A DNA stretch of 64,000 bases, from contig CM026425.1 in assembly GCA_014871385.1 (NCBI GenBank), forward strand, positions 5,619,243 to 5,683,242, in the 5' to 3' direction. Source of the DNA: Ceratodon purpureus. Lineage: Eukaryota; Streptophyta; Bryopsida; Pseudoditrichales; Ditrichaceae. Each line of letters starts with the position of its first letter. Position 1 is the first letter of the stretch. The notes beneath the pieces were generated by a model. That model was given only the letters and a program-made list of their open reading frames with translations. It ran no database searches and was not told the DNA's origin. The position numbers and the translations under genes are program-made. Of the stretch, positions 31,906-46,500 are shown piece after piece.

Positions 31906-34691
31906 GAGAGTTTTTCCACTTTTATGATCTAAATTTAAAATGACGCATACTTCTTTTTAAAGCATTCTTCAAGTTAAGAAGTTCGGAATCAAATCTCACA
32001 TTCTTTGCAAGTTTCCATGGCTTGTTGCATTCGCATATTTAGCTTCAAACATAAAATGTATTGAAGATACTAGGTTTTCATAACATTAATAAGTGTTTGT
32101 TTTTGTAGAACCAACCATCCATTGAAATGCAAATCAACAATTAAAGGGAGAGTAGTTCTTACTTCTATATCTTTTTATGTGAATATATGTCTAGGGGTAG
32201 AACAAATAAACACTTACTTCATTTTATTCTCGTTTGGAGACCACAATTTCTCTTCCTTTACTTCTTAAATGCAATTGTTGAGTTAAATATATGCATGTGC
32301 CAGTCGCCTTAGGCTAGCGCAAAGGAGTTAACGATTGCCATTTTTCTTTGTCATATTGTGAGGAGATACAATTGATCTTTACATAATTGTTTTTACACAC
32401 ATGCCAAGTTTTTGTATGATATTTGTCTATTCTATATGCATGATGTATACATAGGTCATAAGTATCTTTACAGTATGTGTGCACATTGTAGATTTGTACG
32501 TATACATCTGCATTTTGGATTGATTGTGATTGTCGTCATATGGACCAATGTATTGGATGATGTTTTATTAAACCTGTAGTATTTCCCCGCAATATATTCA
32601 TTCTGAACATTTCCTGCATTGGATCTTGTCTTGGATGATTTCCTAAAACCTGGAATGAAATATCATTTTGGCACCTGCCACGATGTTCTTTTTGACCTGT
32701 TACGCTGCAGGCCTCTGTGCACTCTGAATTGCGCACTGCAAAAACACTACCTGTTTTCCAATTATTCCCTGTGCAAATTCTGGCCCGGATTCTTAGTTAT
32801 CCAGTAGGTGCAAGTGCATGACATAATCAGTATTTAGGATTCGGCAGACTCTTGCACTTGATTCTACCTTGCTCTGAAGAGAATTGTAACATGCACCTTT
32901 GTCCAATTCTGGAAGAGGCTCTCATTGTTTTCTAAGCTAGGAGCTGACATCATTTCAAGTCAGAAACTCTGCCACCCGCAGACCACGATACAGAGTAATC
33001 TGCACAAGCCTAAAGGACGCACAGCAAAACTGCGTTTTCTTGCCTCTCAAGGAAAAGAAATTATTAGTACCACTGCTTGTGACATTTCAAGCACGAAAAG
33101 GTGAACTTTCCAGGGTTGAGTACATCCTGAAATACTTCAATTTTCGTTGAATTGAGATGACCTAGAAATTTACTCATCACGACAGCTCTGGAACATGGCA
33201 CAGACTCACAGAGTCACTGGCAAAGCATGAAGGCAGCTCCCAAGTTAATCATACTTGCAAGGCTGTTGAGTTAAGCACAATCAATCAGTAATCAAGTGAT
33301 AGGTCAGCCGCAGACTGTCAGTACTCTCTACATGACTCTCGTCATGGAAGTTAGTGGGCGCTAGTGACACTACAACCCTCGGTTCAATACATGCCAGACA
33401 TCATGAACATGATGACCCGGCATCAAGTGCGTTGATGGCCAGCAAATGCAAAATTTATATCATGTTGTCAATGCACTCCACACTAAAGCCAACAACACAC
33501 ATACACACATACATACCCACATATACACCCACATACACCTAGTGTCAAGTACAAACCAACATTCCCGAAAAAGCCTGCACTACCTTTCAAGTGACCAACG
33601 TAACTCAACATAACTCGTGCCCAGAAAAAAAAAGGCAATAGTGAGCCTCCAGATAAGAAACACGTTTATCCAACACTGTCAATGCACCTAGAACCCACAT
33701 CATTTACAATTCCCACATCTACAATTCCCACACTCCTTATAATATTAGCAAACATTCTCACATCTGCAGTCCACAATCTTTGTAAATATTAGCAAATTGT
33801 CTCACATCTAAAGTCCTCAATCTTTGTAATTAGTAGCAAATTGTCTTACATCTAAAGTTCACAATCTTTACAAATATTAGCAAACTGCTGCACTGTACAA
33901 GCTACACTTTTGTCAACACAGAGCCTTCGACACAGATTCCACACACATCTACAGTGGAGTGATTTCTTAATTCTCATCAACAGTCGAGTGATTCCAAAAT
34001 GAATTAAAAATGAGCTCCTGGTCTTCGTTGTCGACCTCAGTGATAGCCACCAAGACCAACAAGTTAACACTTTCGCATTAAATAGTCAGTGCTCAGTGAT
34101 CGATGAATATCGATGTGGTTGGTCGAATCCGCCACAAAACAAGCACCTGAAAAGTGGCACTGATCGAAGTAACTTGGAGCCATGAGGAGCTTAATTGTTT
34201 CTCAACTTAGATATTTACTGCAACAGTAACGTCGGTCATCGATCATCAACAGTGCTCTAAGCTTTAAAGTTGCCATGATGTTGTGAAGATGCCGCGCCAC
34301 CATGTCTAGATTCCGCACCTCATGAATTGCCTCGCCGTGTTCCGCACTGCTATTCTCAGAACTATGACGATCTCGGTGTTTGTTTCGCATCGTGTTGGTG
34401 CTAGTAAGATGAGTTAATCATCCGGGTATGATTATGAGCTCTCTGATCGGAGCTTCGGAGATTTGTCTAGAAAACAAGAAACAGAAACATGTGTGGAAAA
34501 GGAGGAACTAAGTTGATTGAGGTTTAGATGTTTTGAGGTTTTGGAGTTTTGGTGTTGTGGCGATGGCGCTGCTGTTGCGGGTGCGTGGTGGGATGCGGGG
34601 GGCGTTGGATGGTGGAGCAGTAGGGTTTTTGGTTCGGGTGGGTGTGAGGGTGGTTGTTGGTGAGGTGGGGGTTTAGTGTGGTGTGGAGGGG
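31906..34691. other. Intergenic region, no supported gene
   Basis: AT-rich. A minus-strand frame at 34202-34390 (MRNKHRDRHSSENSSAEHGE...) could be a first exon of a divergent gene but lacks recognisable features. A 44-bp tandem array is at 33720-33885, and a CACATACA-rich low-complexity stretch at about 33494-33540. Confidence 0.4.
33720..33885. repeat. 44-bp tandem repeat, about 3.5 units
   Basis: The core GCAAATTGTCTCACATCTAA recurs at 33748, 33792, 33836 and 33880 (exactly 44 bp apart), with AGTCCACAATCTTTGTAAAT between. Confidence 0.9.
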
Positions 34692-37600
34692 ATGGGGGCG
34701 GATGTAGAGGTGGGGATCAGTGGGAGAGGGGAGGAGTGGGGTGAGGATGGCGAGGATGACGTGAGTGTGCGTCCTCAGTTGGGTGCGGATGATGGAGTCG
34801 TCGAGTCTTGTCTTTGCGAGCAGTTTCAGCGGAACAGCTTCTGCCGGAGGCTTGCGGAGGAAGCTCATGTCGAATGTCGATGGTGAGAGTCAGTTGCTCT
34901 TTTGACCCACTTGCGCGCTTCTGTAAATTGCGTCCCGGCCTTTGTAGGGAGGAAAAAATAAAATTGTATTAGATTGAAATCTCTGGTGCTAAGAATTCAG
35001 CGGGAGTGAAACCATTGAATTTTTCTTCCAGTATTCAGCACTTGCTTGTTTGCAATATGAGTTAACTATTTCTAAGCTCACCCAGTTTACGAGTACCCCA
35101 TTTCAAATCTGGATTCTTGTGTTGAATTGTGGGCTTCAATCAAGTGGGTTTTACATTCTCAAGTTCATTCATGTGCTCCAATTATTAATATAATTAAGGC
35201 GAAGGAGAAGATGAAATCATGAGTGAGTCTTCGGGTGAGAAACGGGTTGAATTTACGAATACCTCTATTGCTTGATTCGAGGTTGTCTGAGGGAACTAGC
35301 GTTTGTTTAGAGTACTGTTAAAAGAAGAGGGAATTTTTTTTGATGAAATTGTTTGAATTTTCCTGTCCTAGCTCCATCAATGTAGCACGAGGCGATTGTG
35401 TCGTTTTCGATTGATGTTCTAGTTTACTGATGTGATAAGGCATTGTGGATGCAGGATGACTTTTCTCAAGGAGCTGTTCTACCATTTATTTTTCCCACTG
35501 TCATTGCCTATTATGTACTGGTGCGAAGGCGGGATGAATGGGATCATAAATCGGCAATATTGGGGTTCAGGACTTGCTATTACACAATGGATGCTCGCCT
35601 TTGCTTGTAAGTGTCAGAATTTTAACAATGCTAATATGAGATAGCCTAAGCTTGATAGATTCTAGTGTTGTTACATTGTTGCCGAGCATTTTAGGAGGAG
35701 CTTGATATGTATAGTTTGACTGAAGCGGGTGCTTTGAATGTTGTGCAGTTTATGCGATGAATATACTCGCGGCGTTCTTTGTTGTTCCTGACATTGTCAT
35801 CGCAAATTTGTTGATAATTATGCGGCACATGGTAAGCTTAGTGCAAGCTTCCTCTTGAATTGTTGCCCCCCTTTCCTGTCAATCTGCTTTGGTTAATTTA
35901 TCCAATGTCCCTATTTCGTTTGAATGTGGATACATTCGACGATGTACTGCTTGTAATGGGATGTCTTGCCGAAAGTTCTGCTCAACTTATCGGATTCTGT
36001 CTGTGGGCGTGACATGGCCTTTCCACATTCTGTCTTCTTTCATGTGACTTTAATATCATCTCTTATCTCTTTCTTTTTTAAAATTATCAATACCTTGTTA
36101 CAAGTTCGTGTTAGACGATGAATGACTAATTGGTCCGACTTAGGTGAACCTATTGTTTTTGTGGTACTGAAAATTGTCTGAGGTTGTGTTCGTGGAGGAA
36201 GGTTTTGGCAACGAAGTACGGATTTTACACGAAGACAGATATGGCTGAAATGCGGCACAAAATATTATCACATGAGGCATTGGACGACCGCACGGTAAGA
36301 TTATTTCCTTTTGTTTGACATCCTGATTCCCTAGCTCACCTAACTGCTATGTATGCGAAACACATCGATGTTGTCCTGCTCATATTTGGAGATGCAAGGA
36401 TCTGGTAGATCCTGCTACACTGCTTTAGTGGAGAACTGTCAGTCTTGCGGTTACATTAAATCTAGTTTTGGTTTTTTATACTTTATTTTAACGATGTGAT
36501 TAGTTGAGCAGTGCGGGTTGACAACATTTTCTTGGCCTGATGCATTTGAATTGAAATAATGAGACTTATCTAACATACTCTGAGATTTTCCAGCTCTTTA
36601 TAGCGTGGACGAATCCCATGCCCTTACGAATCTTGAAGCGACAGCTGCTGCTAGCTGCCGCTCGTAACAACTTGTTGAAGTGTACACAATCTCTACGAGT
36701 GGTGCCTGGCGCATCTAGAAACACGGTGAAAGAGATCATGCATCAACTGACTCATGAGGAAGTAAGCCTTTTCTTCCGGATGATTCACTATCTAACTTGG
36801 GATAGATTCGTGGTGTCAAGCCGAATTGACAGCTCTTGTTTTACGTAGTGTAATTCACAGCTTTTCTTATTTTTGTGCAGCCTCGAAAGAGTTGGCGGGG
36901 TCCTTCCCTCCCAATTGGCAGGGCGGGGGCTTGCAAACTCCGAAGACTTACGAAGGTTAATGTAGTTGATTGTGCCAACTGCGTGAAGAATTCTTGCACG
37001 GACAGGGAGCTGGAAAATCGATGGGTACAAATCTGTCTGAGCCAACTTCACGATGATCCGCGATGTCACCTGCCAGAGAGCAGTGATATATCATCAGAAG
37101 AGGATAGTAGACCTGGAAGTCTTGTAAAAGAGGCTAACGATACGGACCTTGACAGTGTATCACTCAAGAAAGAAAAGATTATGAACGACCTAGTCGATCT
37201 TCCAGCACTTATGTTGGCCGCTCATCTTCTCCAGCAATCAGGTTACCTCCTTTCGTATGTTCCATCGCCTTCTTACTCGATTTTATAACATTCTATAATT
37301 TCCTTCAATAATTGTACCCAGTTCAAGGACTGTTAGTATGGGAACTTATCTTCTTGTTCAGTGAGTGCTAACGATAAAGGTCGACATGAGTCTAAATTTC
37401 AGAAGTGAATATTAACAATGTAGTAAATGATTGTATTGACGATCGACACAAATCTTGTAAGGTGAGCTATGCGAAGGAAATATTTGTATAACACTAGTTG
37501 ATCTTGATAGTACTCTTTTATGACTGTCTCTGACGACCATAAATTGCTGGTCGAGTTCCATTAAATGTTTCTTCTTCAAATGTCGACCTAATGTACTGCA

Positions 37601-39826
37601 ACCTTATTTTCAAAGACTTGATTCAGCAGTACCGAGCTTGAATTTCTTTGCTGCATAGTGTATGTTTTAGAGTTCTGTTGATCTGATAAAGCTCCGTGTT
37701 ATCCAGGAAGAAGAAATTCGGACATCAGTTGCTGAAAAGTCCAAAGCGAGTGTGGTTAGCTTCAATTTGTGTAGCCATTGTACATACAGCCATTCCATAT
37801 GTCGTGCGTGGAATTACAGGTATACTAAGCGAAACTTGTATCTTTTAGTGCCATACTACGTTATGAAATTAAGATGTTGGTGCATAAAGTGTACAATAGC
37901 TTGTCATTGGTGTAGTGAAAACTCGTTTTTCTGCAAGCAAGTTTACTTTAACTGTCGTCGATCCTCCTCTAGCATCAAATGTGTAATCAGACAGTTGCAT
38001 CTATTTCGACCACCAAGTCACAGGCATGCAATAGGTTTCGGCTTCATTTGAGAGTCAATTGTTGAAGTTATCTAGAATGAGCACACTCGTTTCTGGATGT
38101 TTAAATTTTATTTTGATGGCTTTCCAGAAACACCGTTCGTTTGGGGAGGCGATGTGTGGTATGTCCATGTCGCAAATATATGCAGCATCCTACTCAACTT
38201 TCATGCAATGTAAGCACTGCCTGTTCCTTGAATATTGCTGTGTTGAGATTTAAAACATGTAGTAACATATTGTGATGATATTGGAGATTCAACAATTCAT
38301 GTGCTGGTTTTAACAACTGCGAGACTTTTCATTCCCTTACCAACCAGTTGATGCCAATTCAGGTCCTCAAGTGTGTCGTTCATGGTAGCTGGAGTTGCCG
38401 ACTTCCGAAGGCGATACTTCTCCGCTCGACTCTTGAACAGCTTACTTAAAGACGGATGTATCGGACAAGAAACTCTCTCTGAAGGAGTGAAAGCTGAGAT
38501 GTACACTCGGGTGAAAACCTTGAAGGAAGCATTCCTCGGGCAGCAAGACTTCCGCCCTCAAGATGTCGAAGCTGAGATGTTTGCTCGGGAACTGAAAAGG
38601 CAACACGAGCGGAAGAAGTCAGATTACCACACAGGAGTGGCTGTCGACTATGGTTACGCCTGTTCCATCCTCGGGTGGTGGGCGATGAGAGTGCTGGTTC
38701 TAGATTTTGGTCTCGTCTTTTCCAGGCGTGTGAAGGTGATCTCTGCTCTCAATCCTCAGACACTTCTTGCCCACACTGACTGCTGACGTTTTTCTTCGAA
38801 TACATCCCATTCAGTCGTAACTACGCAGCTTTTTGTTACATTTTAGGGTTCCATTGGAATCACGTGGCTGACTGTTAATTGATGTTGTGAATATTTGTTG
38901 ATCATGTCAAAGATTTTTTTCCACTCTCTAGAGTCTAGATCACTGGGCTGAAGTGCTGGGCTATGGTGGTGGTGTGGTTCACAGTATTACGCCAGCTACT
39001 TTTGTATATACTGCGGGGTGGTGATGGCGTTTCTTCTCATAGTATTGTTCACGAAGGGCACCAAGGATTCGGCATATATCATGTAAGAGCAAATTATCAA
39101 CAGCGTTGGTTTAAGAAATCCAGGACGTTAAGCGTTTTGTGGCTACATCGTAACTATTTCCTAGATCGTTCTCTAGCTCGATGCGTCCCATCTAATCACC
39201 CTGTTTTTCTTGTCATGACATGGTCCAGGGGTGTGGTGACATTCGATCTCATCGTGTTCATAGGCTTGCTAGCGCTCATTGTCTTCCCAGGCGGCGAAAC
39301 AAACAAAATGCATCTTGGGCACGGGGCAACACTCGTCTACAAGAAGGTTTGCCATGCCCAAATCACCCACCCAAATGAAAACATATGCAAACATCTGTAG
39401 CAGGAGATCAATTTCTACATTCTTTACACTTTGAAATATTAAAGCAAGTGCCTAACTTGTGATCTGAATCATCAACAGATGGAGTTAGCCACCAAATTGC
39501 GAGGTCCTCTGGACGGTGTTCCTCCCAAGCAAAGAGAAGCATACGCATTCGCCCTGGAAGTCATGGGCACGGTGTCCGAAGCCTTGGCGTGGGACAACAC
39601 CATCACCAAGGTACAAATCCAAAGTTTGTTGCTCCAGTCATGATTGTTTTTCACAAACAACTTTGCACATATTCAATCGACCTGACATACAATGCTGGCG
39701 CAGGTGACGATTCTAGGCTTCAAAGCTGGCAGCGAGGTCATCACTGCCTTGTTAGGCTTCGGTGGAGCTGCCATCGGCATCATTGCGCAGCAGTTCACTT
39801 CATACATAGGAAGCAGCAACCCCTGA
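34692..39826 (+). CDS. Unrecognised multi-exon membrane protein
   Basis: At least eleven exons. Seven join in phase: 34692-34882, 35455-35606, 35749-35831, 36202-36294, 36594-36761, 36881-37241 and about 37711-37754. Further exons lie at about 38128-38209, 38363-38735, 39229-39345 and 39480-39826; their exact joints are not resolved. The product has an acidic N-terminus (EEWGEDGEDDVSVRPQLGAD), then hydrophobic segments (LFYHLFFPLSLPIMYW; FYAMNILAAFFVVPDIVIAN), a soluble middle with Cys pairs (VDCANCVKNSC), an acidic Ser-rich stretch, a charged helical part (KQREAYAFALEVMGTV) and C-terminal hydrophobic stretches (LIVFIGLLALIVFP; GFGGAAIGIIAQQF). I do not recognise the family. The splice structure and phase agreement make it a real gene. 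Membrane location is inferred from hydrophobicity. Confidence 0.6.
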
Positions 39827-40590
39827 TCATTCTTTCCCTGTGGCTCAAATGCTACAGAAACATATGTACTCTATCAAATTAATTCTATCAGAAATAAGTC
39901 ATCAATTGCGAGCTCTGCAATCTCAAGCAGCACCTGAATGCCTAGTGACACACATTATCGATAACTTAAACCGCTTCTCACAAACTCATCACATCTCTGT
40001 AAACATTTGCAACTTAGACCGCTCATGAATCGATCTGCAAACAGGAATTAATTCTCCTTTCAACCGCTGCAATCTGCTTCAAAACAGTAAGGAAGGAAGG
40101 GAGTTGCCCTTCCACGCCCCTCCAGATCTTTCTCCCCTCCCCTGTCCTACTCCCCTAGTCTACCCATTAACCCAAAAGTTAACTTATGAACCAGAGACCA
40201 TCCCTCCACAATCTCTGAGCTACGGCATGGAACATGAACTCCTGAAGTTCTATTCCACAAGATTAAGCACCTAACTTACATCGCAAGACATATTCGAGAG
40301 CTTCATACATGTCGACGTATAACAGTTCGGTGCCATTCCATGCATTCGGGAGACGCCAAGAATAAAGCTGAGAGACCAGCTCGCTCGTGGAGTCATTCGA
40401 ACGCCACTGCTTTCTAATCCTCTTCAGGGCACAGACAATCCCTGAAGACAAGTGTCAATCAACAGTGAGTGAGTAGCCTCAAGGGGAAGTGAATTGGGTG
40501 AGATTCTCTGGATTCTTTGGATTGCAACACAGAGGAGGAAGTGGAGGGAATTTGGGTTAGGTTGGGGAGTTTGGGTGTGATCTGGTGGCG
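39827..40590. other. Intergenic region between the membrane-protein gene and CGEP; possible minus-strand exon
   Basis: On the minus strand, 40441 down to 40281 is open between an acceptor (TTGTCTTCAG) and a donor (GTAAGT), reading GIVCALKRIRKQWRSNDSTS... . It could be one exon of an unrecognised gene or relic, but no neighbouring exon is evident. Otherwise 3' UTR and promoter sequence. Confidence 0.35.
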
Positions 40591-43500
40591 ATGTACGCCG
40601 CCTCGAGTAAGCTGGGTTCCTCGGTGTGTTTGCTGAGCACGCTCTCGTCGCATGGCAAATGGGTGCACCATGTGGCAGCCACGCTGCCGCAGCAGCAGAA
40701 GCAGCGCTTGAAGTCAGGTTGGGTTGTTGGCGTGCCCCGGCGCTTCGTGAGCTTGCGAGGCTCCGGCACATCGCTCCGTGTTGCGCCGGCTCAGCTGTCT
40801 GCCAGGAGGCGCTTGGTGGTAGCGCTGCAGGGCAATGGCTCCACCAACGGCGATGGTAAGTGCTCTTCTCCTCCTTCTTAGCAATTCTCTACTCTTTTCG
40901 CAAACACCTCGCTCTGAGGAGCATGTTCAGAGTCTTTGAGGTTACCTTACCATCCCCAATCTATGGAAGTTGTTGTATGAGCAACCCGCATGAGTTGGTA
41001 GCCCATCATTCATATGGCAACGATGGTAAAATTTTCTAGGTCATTGGATTGAATGTTTGCAGGACTGTGGTTGGTTTTTTTTGTGCCAATTCTGCGAGTG
41101 AATGGTGGATGGGCATGGTCTTGAGAGTTTTGGTTATGTGACTGATGTTTGTTTTCGATGTGTAGGGGCGGTGTCGGGTTATCAGCTTCCTCCGAAAGAG
41201 ATAAGGGAGATAGTGGACGCACCGCCCATACCTGCTCTCTCGTTTTCTCCCAAGCGGGACGAGATTCTGTTCCTGGAGCGGCGCTCGCTGCCTCCGGTGG
41301 CTGACTTAGCGAAGCCAGAGCTGAAGCTTGCCGGCCTGCGGATTGACCCTGATTATAATTCTCGGAGCAGGACGTAAGCTTTGCATTTCTCTTCTTGTAC
41401 ATTTGATGGTTGCAATAATTCTCTTACAATGTATCATGTGTGGGATGGCATTATCCGTTTAAATATTTCATGTCCAAGCTCGTTTTGGAACTTGTTTGAT
41501 GATATGGTTTAAAGTGGGTTATTGATGTTCTGTCGTGTTGAGCTTCATTACTTGAAAAACTTGTTTGGTTTACTGGTTCTTGCATCACATAAACTGAAGG
41601 GAAGGAAGAGGCTGAGAGAGATGTGTAATTTTTCTCATCAGTTTTGAATGTTGGAGAGTGGCTGATAAGTGCAGCGGTGTGCGGATGCCATAAAGCTTGT
41701 GTTCAGGTCCTTCTACACAGGAATTAGTATCCACAAGTTGCTTGACGAGGGGATTTTAGGGCCTGCGCGGTCTATTGCTGGTCTTCCCGAAGATGCAAAA
41801 ATCAACTCCGTGAGCTGGTAAGGTTCGCCAATCCTTGATTACGTTGAATTGAAAACTGGGCCTATGCCCTAAAAATTTCACAATCATCATGTACTCAATA
41901 TTATGAATTCTGGTTCGTTTAGTTTCCGTCTACAACCGGGGGTCTAATTTTGAACTCCGAGGAAATCTTTTGTCTAGTTGTGTTGGGAGCTTGTCCTTAA
42001 TATATGCCTTTGATTTTATGTGCTGCTTTGTGAAGGTCACCAGACGCTCGACATGTTGCATTCAGTATTCGCGGCATTGAAGAGGTACATTCTTTCGGGA
42101 TTAGGATTTCTGTTTTCTGTGAAAGGATAGGAAATGAATTATGACCAGCTCTATTATTTAGTCTATCACTGTCTGATTATTTCTTTTAATTCGAACACGA
42201 TTAGCTCATCTGAGTCAGAAAATCTTGTGTTCAAGCAGGGTGCACGAAGGTTTTCATTATTAGCAATAGTACAACTTATCTTGTGCTATGAGTTCTGTGT
42301 ATTCATACGGTATTTTGCTTCTGCAAGAGGGCCAGATGGAGCGAATTTTGAGTTTATCGTTATGCTCTGTATGTGCCTGCTTATGCATAGCCATCTACTT
42401 GATCTATGCCAAGGGAACATATTAAATTATTAATACACGGTTGATGTCATGCAGGAGGAAGGCGTTCCCTCATTGTTGAGTATATGGATTGCAGATGTGA
42501 AGAGTGGGCAAGCCCGGAGACTCATTGGGCCCCCACAAATTCGTCTTAATACCATATTTCAATCGTAAGTTGTGACTTCAAAATGGAGATCATCCTTTTA
42601 GTGGGCTACTTGAAAGCTGTATATCTCATCTTTTCTTTTTTGTGCGGGAGACAATATAGGTATGGTTGATGGACAGGAGAACAACTTGCTTGAAGGTGGT
42701 CACGTTTGATTTAATGTTTCTTTTGTTATACAGGTATTCTTGGGTTGACGACGAGACAATAGTAGTAAGCACTGTCCCTGATTCTCGAGGCAAGCCTCCG
42801 AAGAAACCTCTGACTCCAGCAGGCCCAAAAATCCAGTCCAATGAACAGAAGCTTGTGATTCAGAATCGTACTTACCAGGACCTTTTAAAGGACAAGCATG
42901 ACGAAGACCTCTTTGATTATTACACAACTGTGCAGCTAGTATTAGTAACCCTAGATGGGAAAACACAGCCTATTGGATCACCGGCCATATACACATCTGT
43001 TGACTCATCGCCCGACTGTAATTTCCTTCTTGTTGAATCCCTCCATAGACCTTATTCATTTATCGTACCCTGTGGTCGATTCCCTGAAAGAGTAGAAGTT
43101 TGGCGGAAGAATGGCGAGTTCGTCAAAGAAATTTGTGATCTACCCCTTGCTGAAGATATATCGATAGCGTCGAACAGCACACGAAAGGGCCGCCGAGGCG
43201 TCAATTGGCGCCCGGATAAACCTGCATCTTTGTACTGGTACGAATTGCCTTTCCCAACCTGTCGAAACTTTAAAAACTCAGAAATTAGTCGGGTACTTTT
43301 GATGTTCACATTGGACCTTACACCCGCGAAATACTTTTTTGAAAATCAGGGTCGAAGCACAGGATGGAGGTGACCCTAAAGTCGATGCTTCTCCTCGTGA
43401 CATTGTATATACGGAACTTGCTGAAATTGTCGCCAATACTGAGCCGCAAATCATAGCTCAAACAGACCTCCGATATGGGTACTTATCTTGTCAATGTGTC

Positions 43501-46500
43501 TTCTATAACTACTTCTGCTATGATTCCCTTCGACATTCGTATGCTAAGTTGTTAAGTCCATTTAGACAGATTACCATTACTGCTCTTAAGAAATTTTCTG
43601 ACATGATCGTGATTATCTAAAATGGTCGTTACAATTTGCTTTTTATGTCCAATTTGTAGAGATTAATGGGTGCTATGTTAACCATGTACTTACGATATTC
43701 ATGATTTCTATGAAGAGCAGGGGAACTGTATGGGGTGACGAGTCTCTGGCACTAGTTTATGAGTCTTGGTACAAGACCCGTCGAACTCGCACCTGGATTA
43801 TAGCCCCTGGGGACAAGAGCGTGGAACCTCGCATTCTCTTTGATCGCTCAACAGAGGACGTGTATTCCGATGCTGGATCCCCGATGTTGCGCCGAACAAG
43901 TCTTGGAACCTACGTGCTAGCACAACTCAAGAATAGTGATGGCAAAAGGTCATTATTGCTGAATGGCAGCGGAGCTTCACCTGAAGGCTACGTTCCCTTC
44001 TTGGACCTCTTTGACACGTGAGACACCTGAGCACTCAATTGCTTGTTGTTTTCAGATCGTCTTCTTCAGTACAATCTAAATTTCAAGCGTGTTCATCCTT
44101 AATGTAATTGCATGGTTCTGTGCTGAGGAACAATGCCTGAATTGCTATTTTTGCAGGGAGACTGGCAAGAAGGAACGAATCTGGGAAAGTGAAAAGGAAA
44201 AATACTTTGAGAGTGTTGCCGCACTTATGTCAGATCAAGTGGATGCCGATTTGTCTGTGGATAATCTCAAACTTCTTATATCTAAAGAATCTCAAATTGA
44301 TCCTCCTCAATATTATTTGCGGAAATGGCCTGAACAAAAAGTTACGCAGGTCACTAATTTCCCTCACCCTTACCCCCAGTTACGAAACCTCAAAAAAGAA
44401 ATCATCAAATATAAGAGGAGCGATGGTGTCCAACTAATGGCAACTCTGTATACACCACCAGGTTATGAGCCTCTTAGGGATGGAACTTTACCAATGCTCA
44501 TGTGGGCTTATCCTCGGGAGTTTAAAAGCAAAGATAATGCTGGGCAGATGCGAGGATCGCCAAATACGTTCGCTGGCATTGGATCTACGTCTGCTTTGTT
44601 ATGGTTGGCCAGAGGGTAAGTGGCTATATTGCCTTCCATCGATTTCTTGCTGATCTATCAGTGCCTGCAAATGCTGTTGGTCTCATAATCTTTCCATATT
44701 CCCGTTTCTCTCCTCTTAAATGCTCAAGTTGCTTAAATATTCCAGTTAATCAATTTTAACAGGTTTGCTATTCTCGATGGACCCACCATGCCAATTATTG
44801 GAGAAGGCGATGAGGAAGCCAATGATCGGTACTGTAATTTCTTTCAAGTGCCTAGAACTTGTTTTTCAAGAACTGAATGACTTTGCACCTTCCACTCAGA
44901 AAATAAAGGCTGTTCACCCTATTACCGTTTTTGAACAAGCTCCGTGTTAATGCTAGAGCAAACTCCTTGTTTGCATAATCATGGTTGTTACTAGCGCGAC
45001 AAGATGGAGAGTATGGGAGTTTTTGAGAACTGCGTGGCTGTACGATGGGGGTTGATCATTGCTCGTCCTTTCCATTTAACTGAGGATGTGTTGAATATTA
45101 TTTTTCCTGTGGTTATTAAAATTTTCTGGATTGCTTAACTTTCAGATATGTGGAGCAGCTTGTAGCGAGTGCACAAGCAGCAGTTGATGAAGTCGTCAGA
45201 CGTGGGGTATGCATATTTTCCTTCTTCTGGATGTTTCCTGCTAGCCTGACTGCAGTATCAGCATGAAACCGATCTCGATACGGTCATCATTTGTTTATAC
45301 ATGTAAGCTGTCTTGAAGTGTTTTCAAAGAGAATTTTCTTATTATCGATTGTGCGAGTTTCAGGTGGCCGATCCTAAGAAGATAGCTGTCGGGGGACACT
45401 CCTACGGAGCGTTTATGACAGCCAACTTGCTTATCCATGCGCCGCATTTGTTCTGCTGTGGAATTAGTCGGTCTGGTGCCTACAATCGCACTCTTACGCC
45501 ATTCGGCTTTCAGGTACTATTCACAATATACAGAAATTTTTTACATGAATTTTCCTTGTAAATCGTGTCTTCAAGGTTTGCGAGATAGTCTTCTGTCCAA
45601 TAGTTGTCCATTGGCTCACTATTTTTCTTTCATTCTGATAGATTGTTAACATCGTTGTTTGTGGTCTTCTGATGTTTAGTCGGAGGAGAGAACTCTCTGG
45701 GAAGCGCAGAAGACTTATATTGAGATGAGTCCATTCATGCTGGCTGATAAAGTGAAAAAACCAATTTTGCTGATCCATGGTGAAGAGGACAACAACGCTG
45801 GAACTCTGACTATGCAGGTGAGATTCTCTAGTTCCATGTCTCGCTTCACATCATAAAATTGGTACTTACAATCAGATGGAATTCATTTTATCTCCCATCA
45901 GAGATCTTAGTAATAGCAACAGTACCGAGCGTCTTACACAAGATGTCTTCAGTTGGCTGGGGGTAAGGCAATACTGGAAGCAGAAGGTACCTTCACACAT
46001 ATGCCTAATAAGTCTGATCGGATAACTAACCACATTGAGAACTGGAATGGGCTTCAGACATACGTTTATTTCATCTGCCTATTCCTTTTTTCAAGATCTT
46101 TCTTAAAATTGTTTGGGTGGCAAACCGGACACCTCGTACTATACTTTAAAGAAAACAAAGTTGACCTTTAACGTTGTCCTTGTGCAATGAATTTTACAGT
46201 TTATTTGTATATGAAAAATAAGTTTCTGATATGAGTTGTTAGGAATCAACACGATGTAAGTCATTGAAGATGTCTGCAATTGTCGTGGCACAGTCTATTT
46301 TAATTTTGTGTTAAGCAGCTTGAACCAGTAGGCAGGGTATTTGAAGTATCAGGTTTGACGGTTGAACGCTAATTTCGTTAACTTCTGAAGAATTGTTACC
46401 TTCGTTATTTCTTTCTAATTACTAAGGCAATTAACATGTGGTGCAGTCGGAGAGGTTCTATGCGGCCCTGAAAGGAAACGGAGCGCAGTGCCGGCTGGTC

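Noticed and set aside
40424..40771. Minus-strand ORF opposite CGEP exon 1
   Set aside because: Shadow of the transit-peptide exon; low-complexity Ala/Ser/Pro content.
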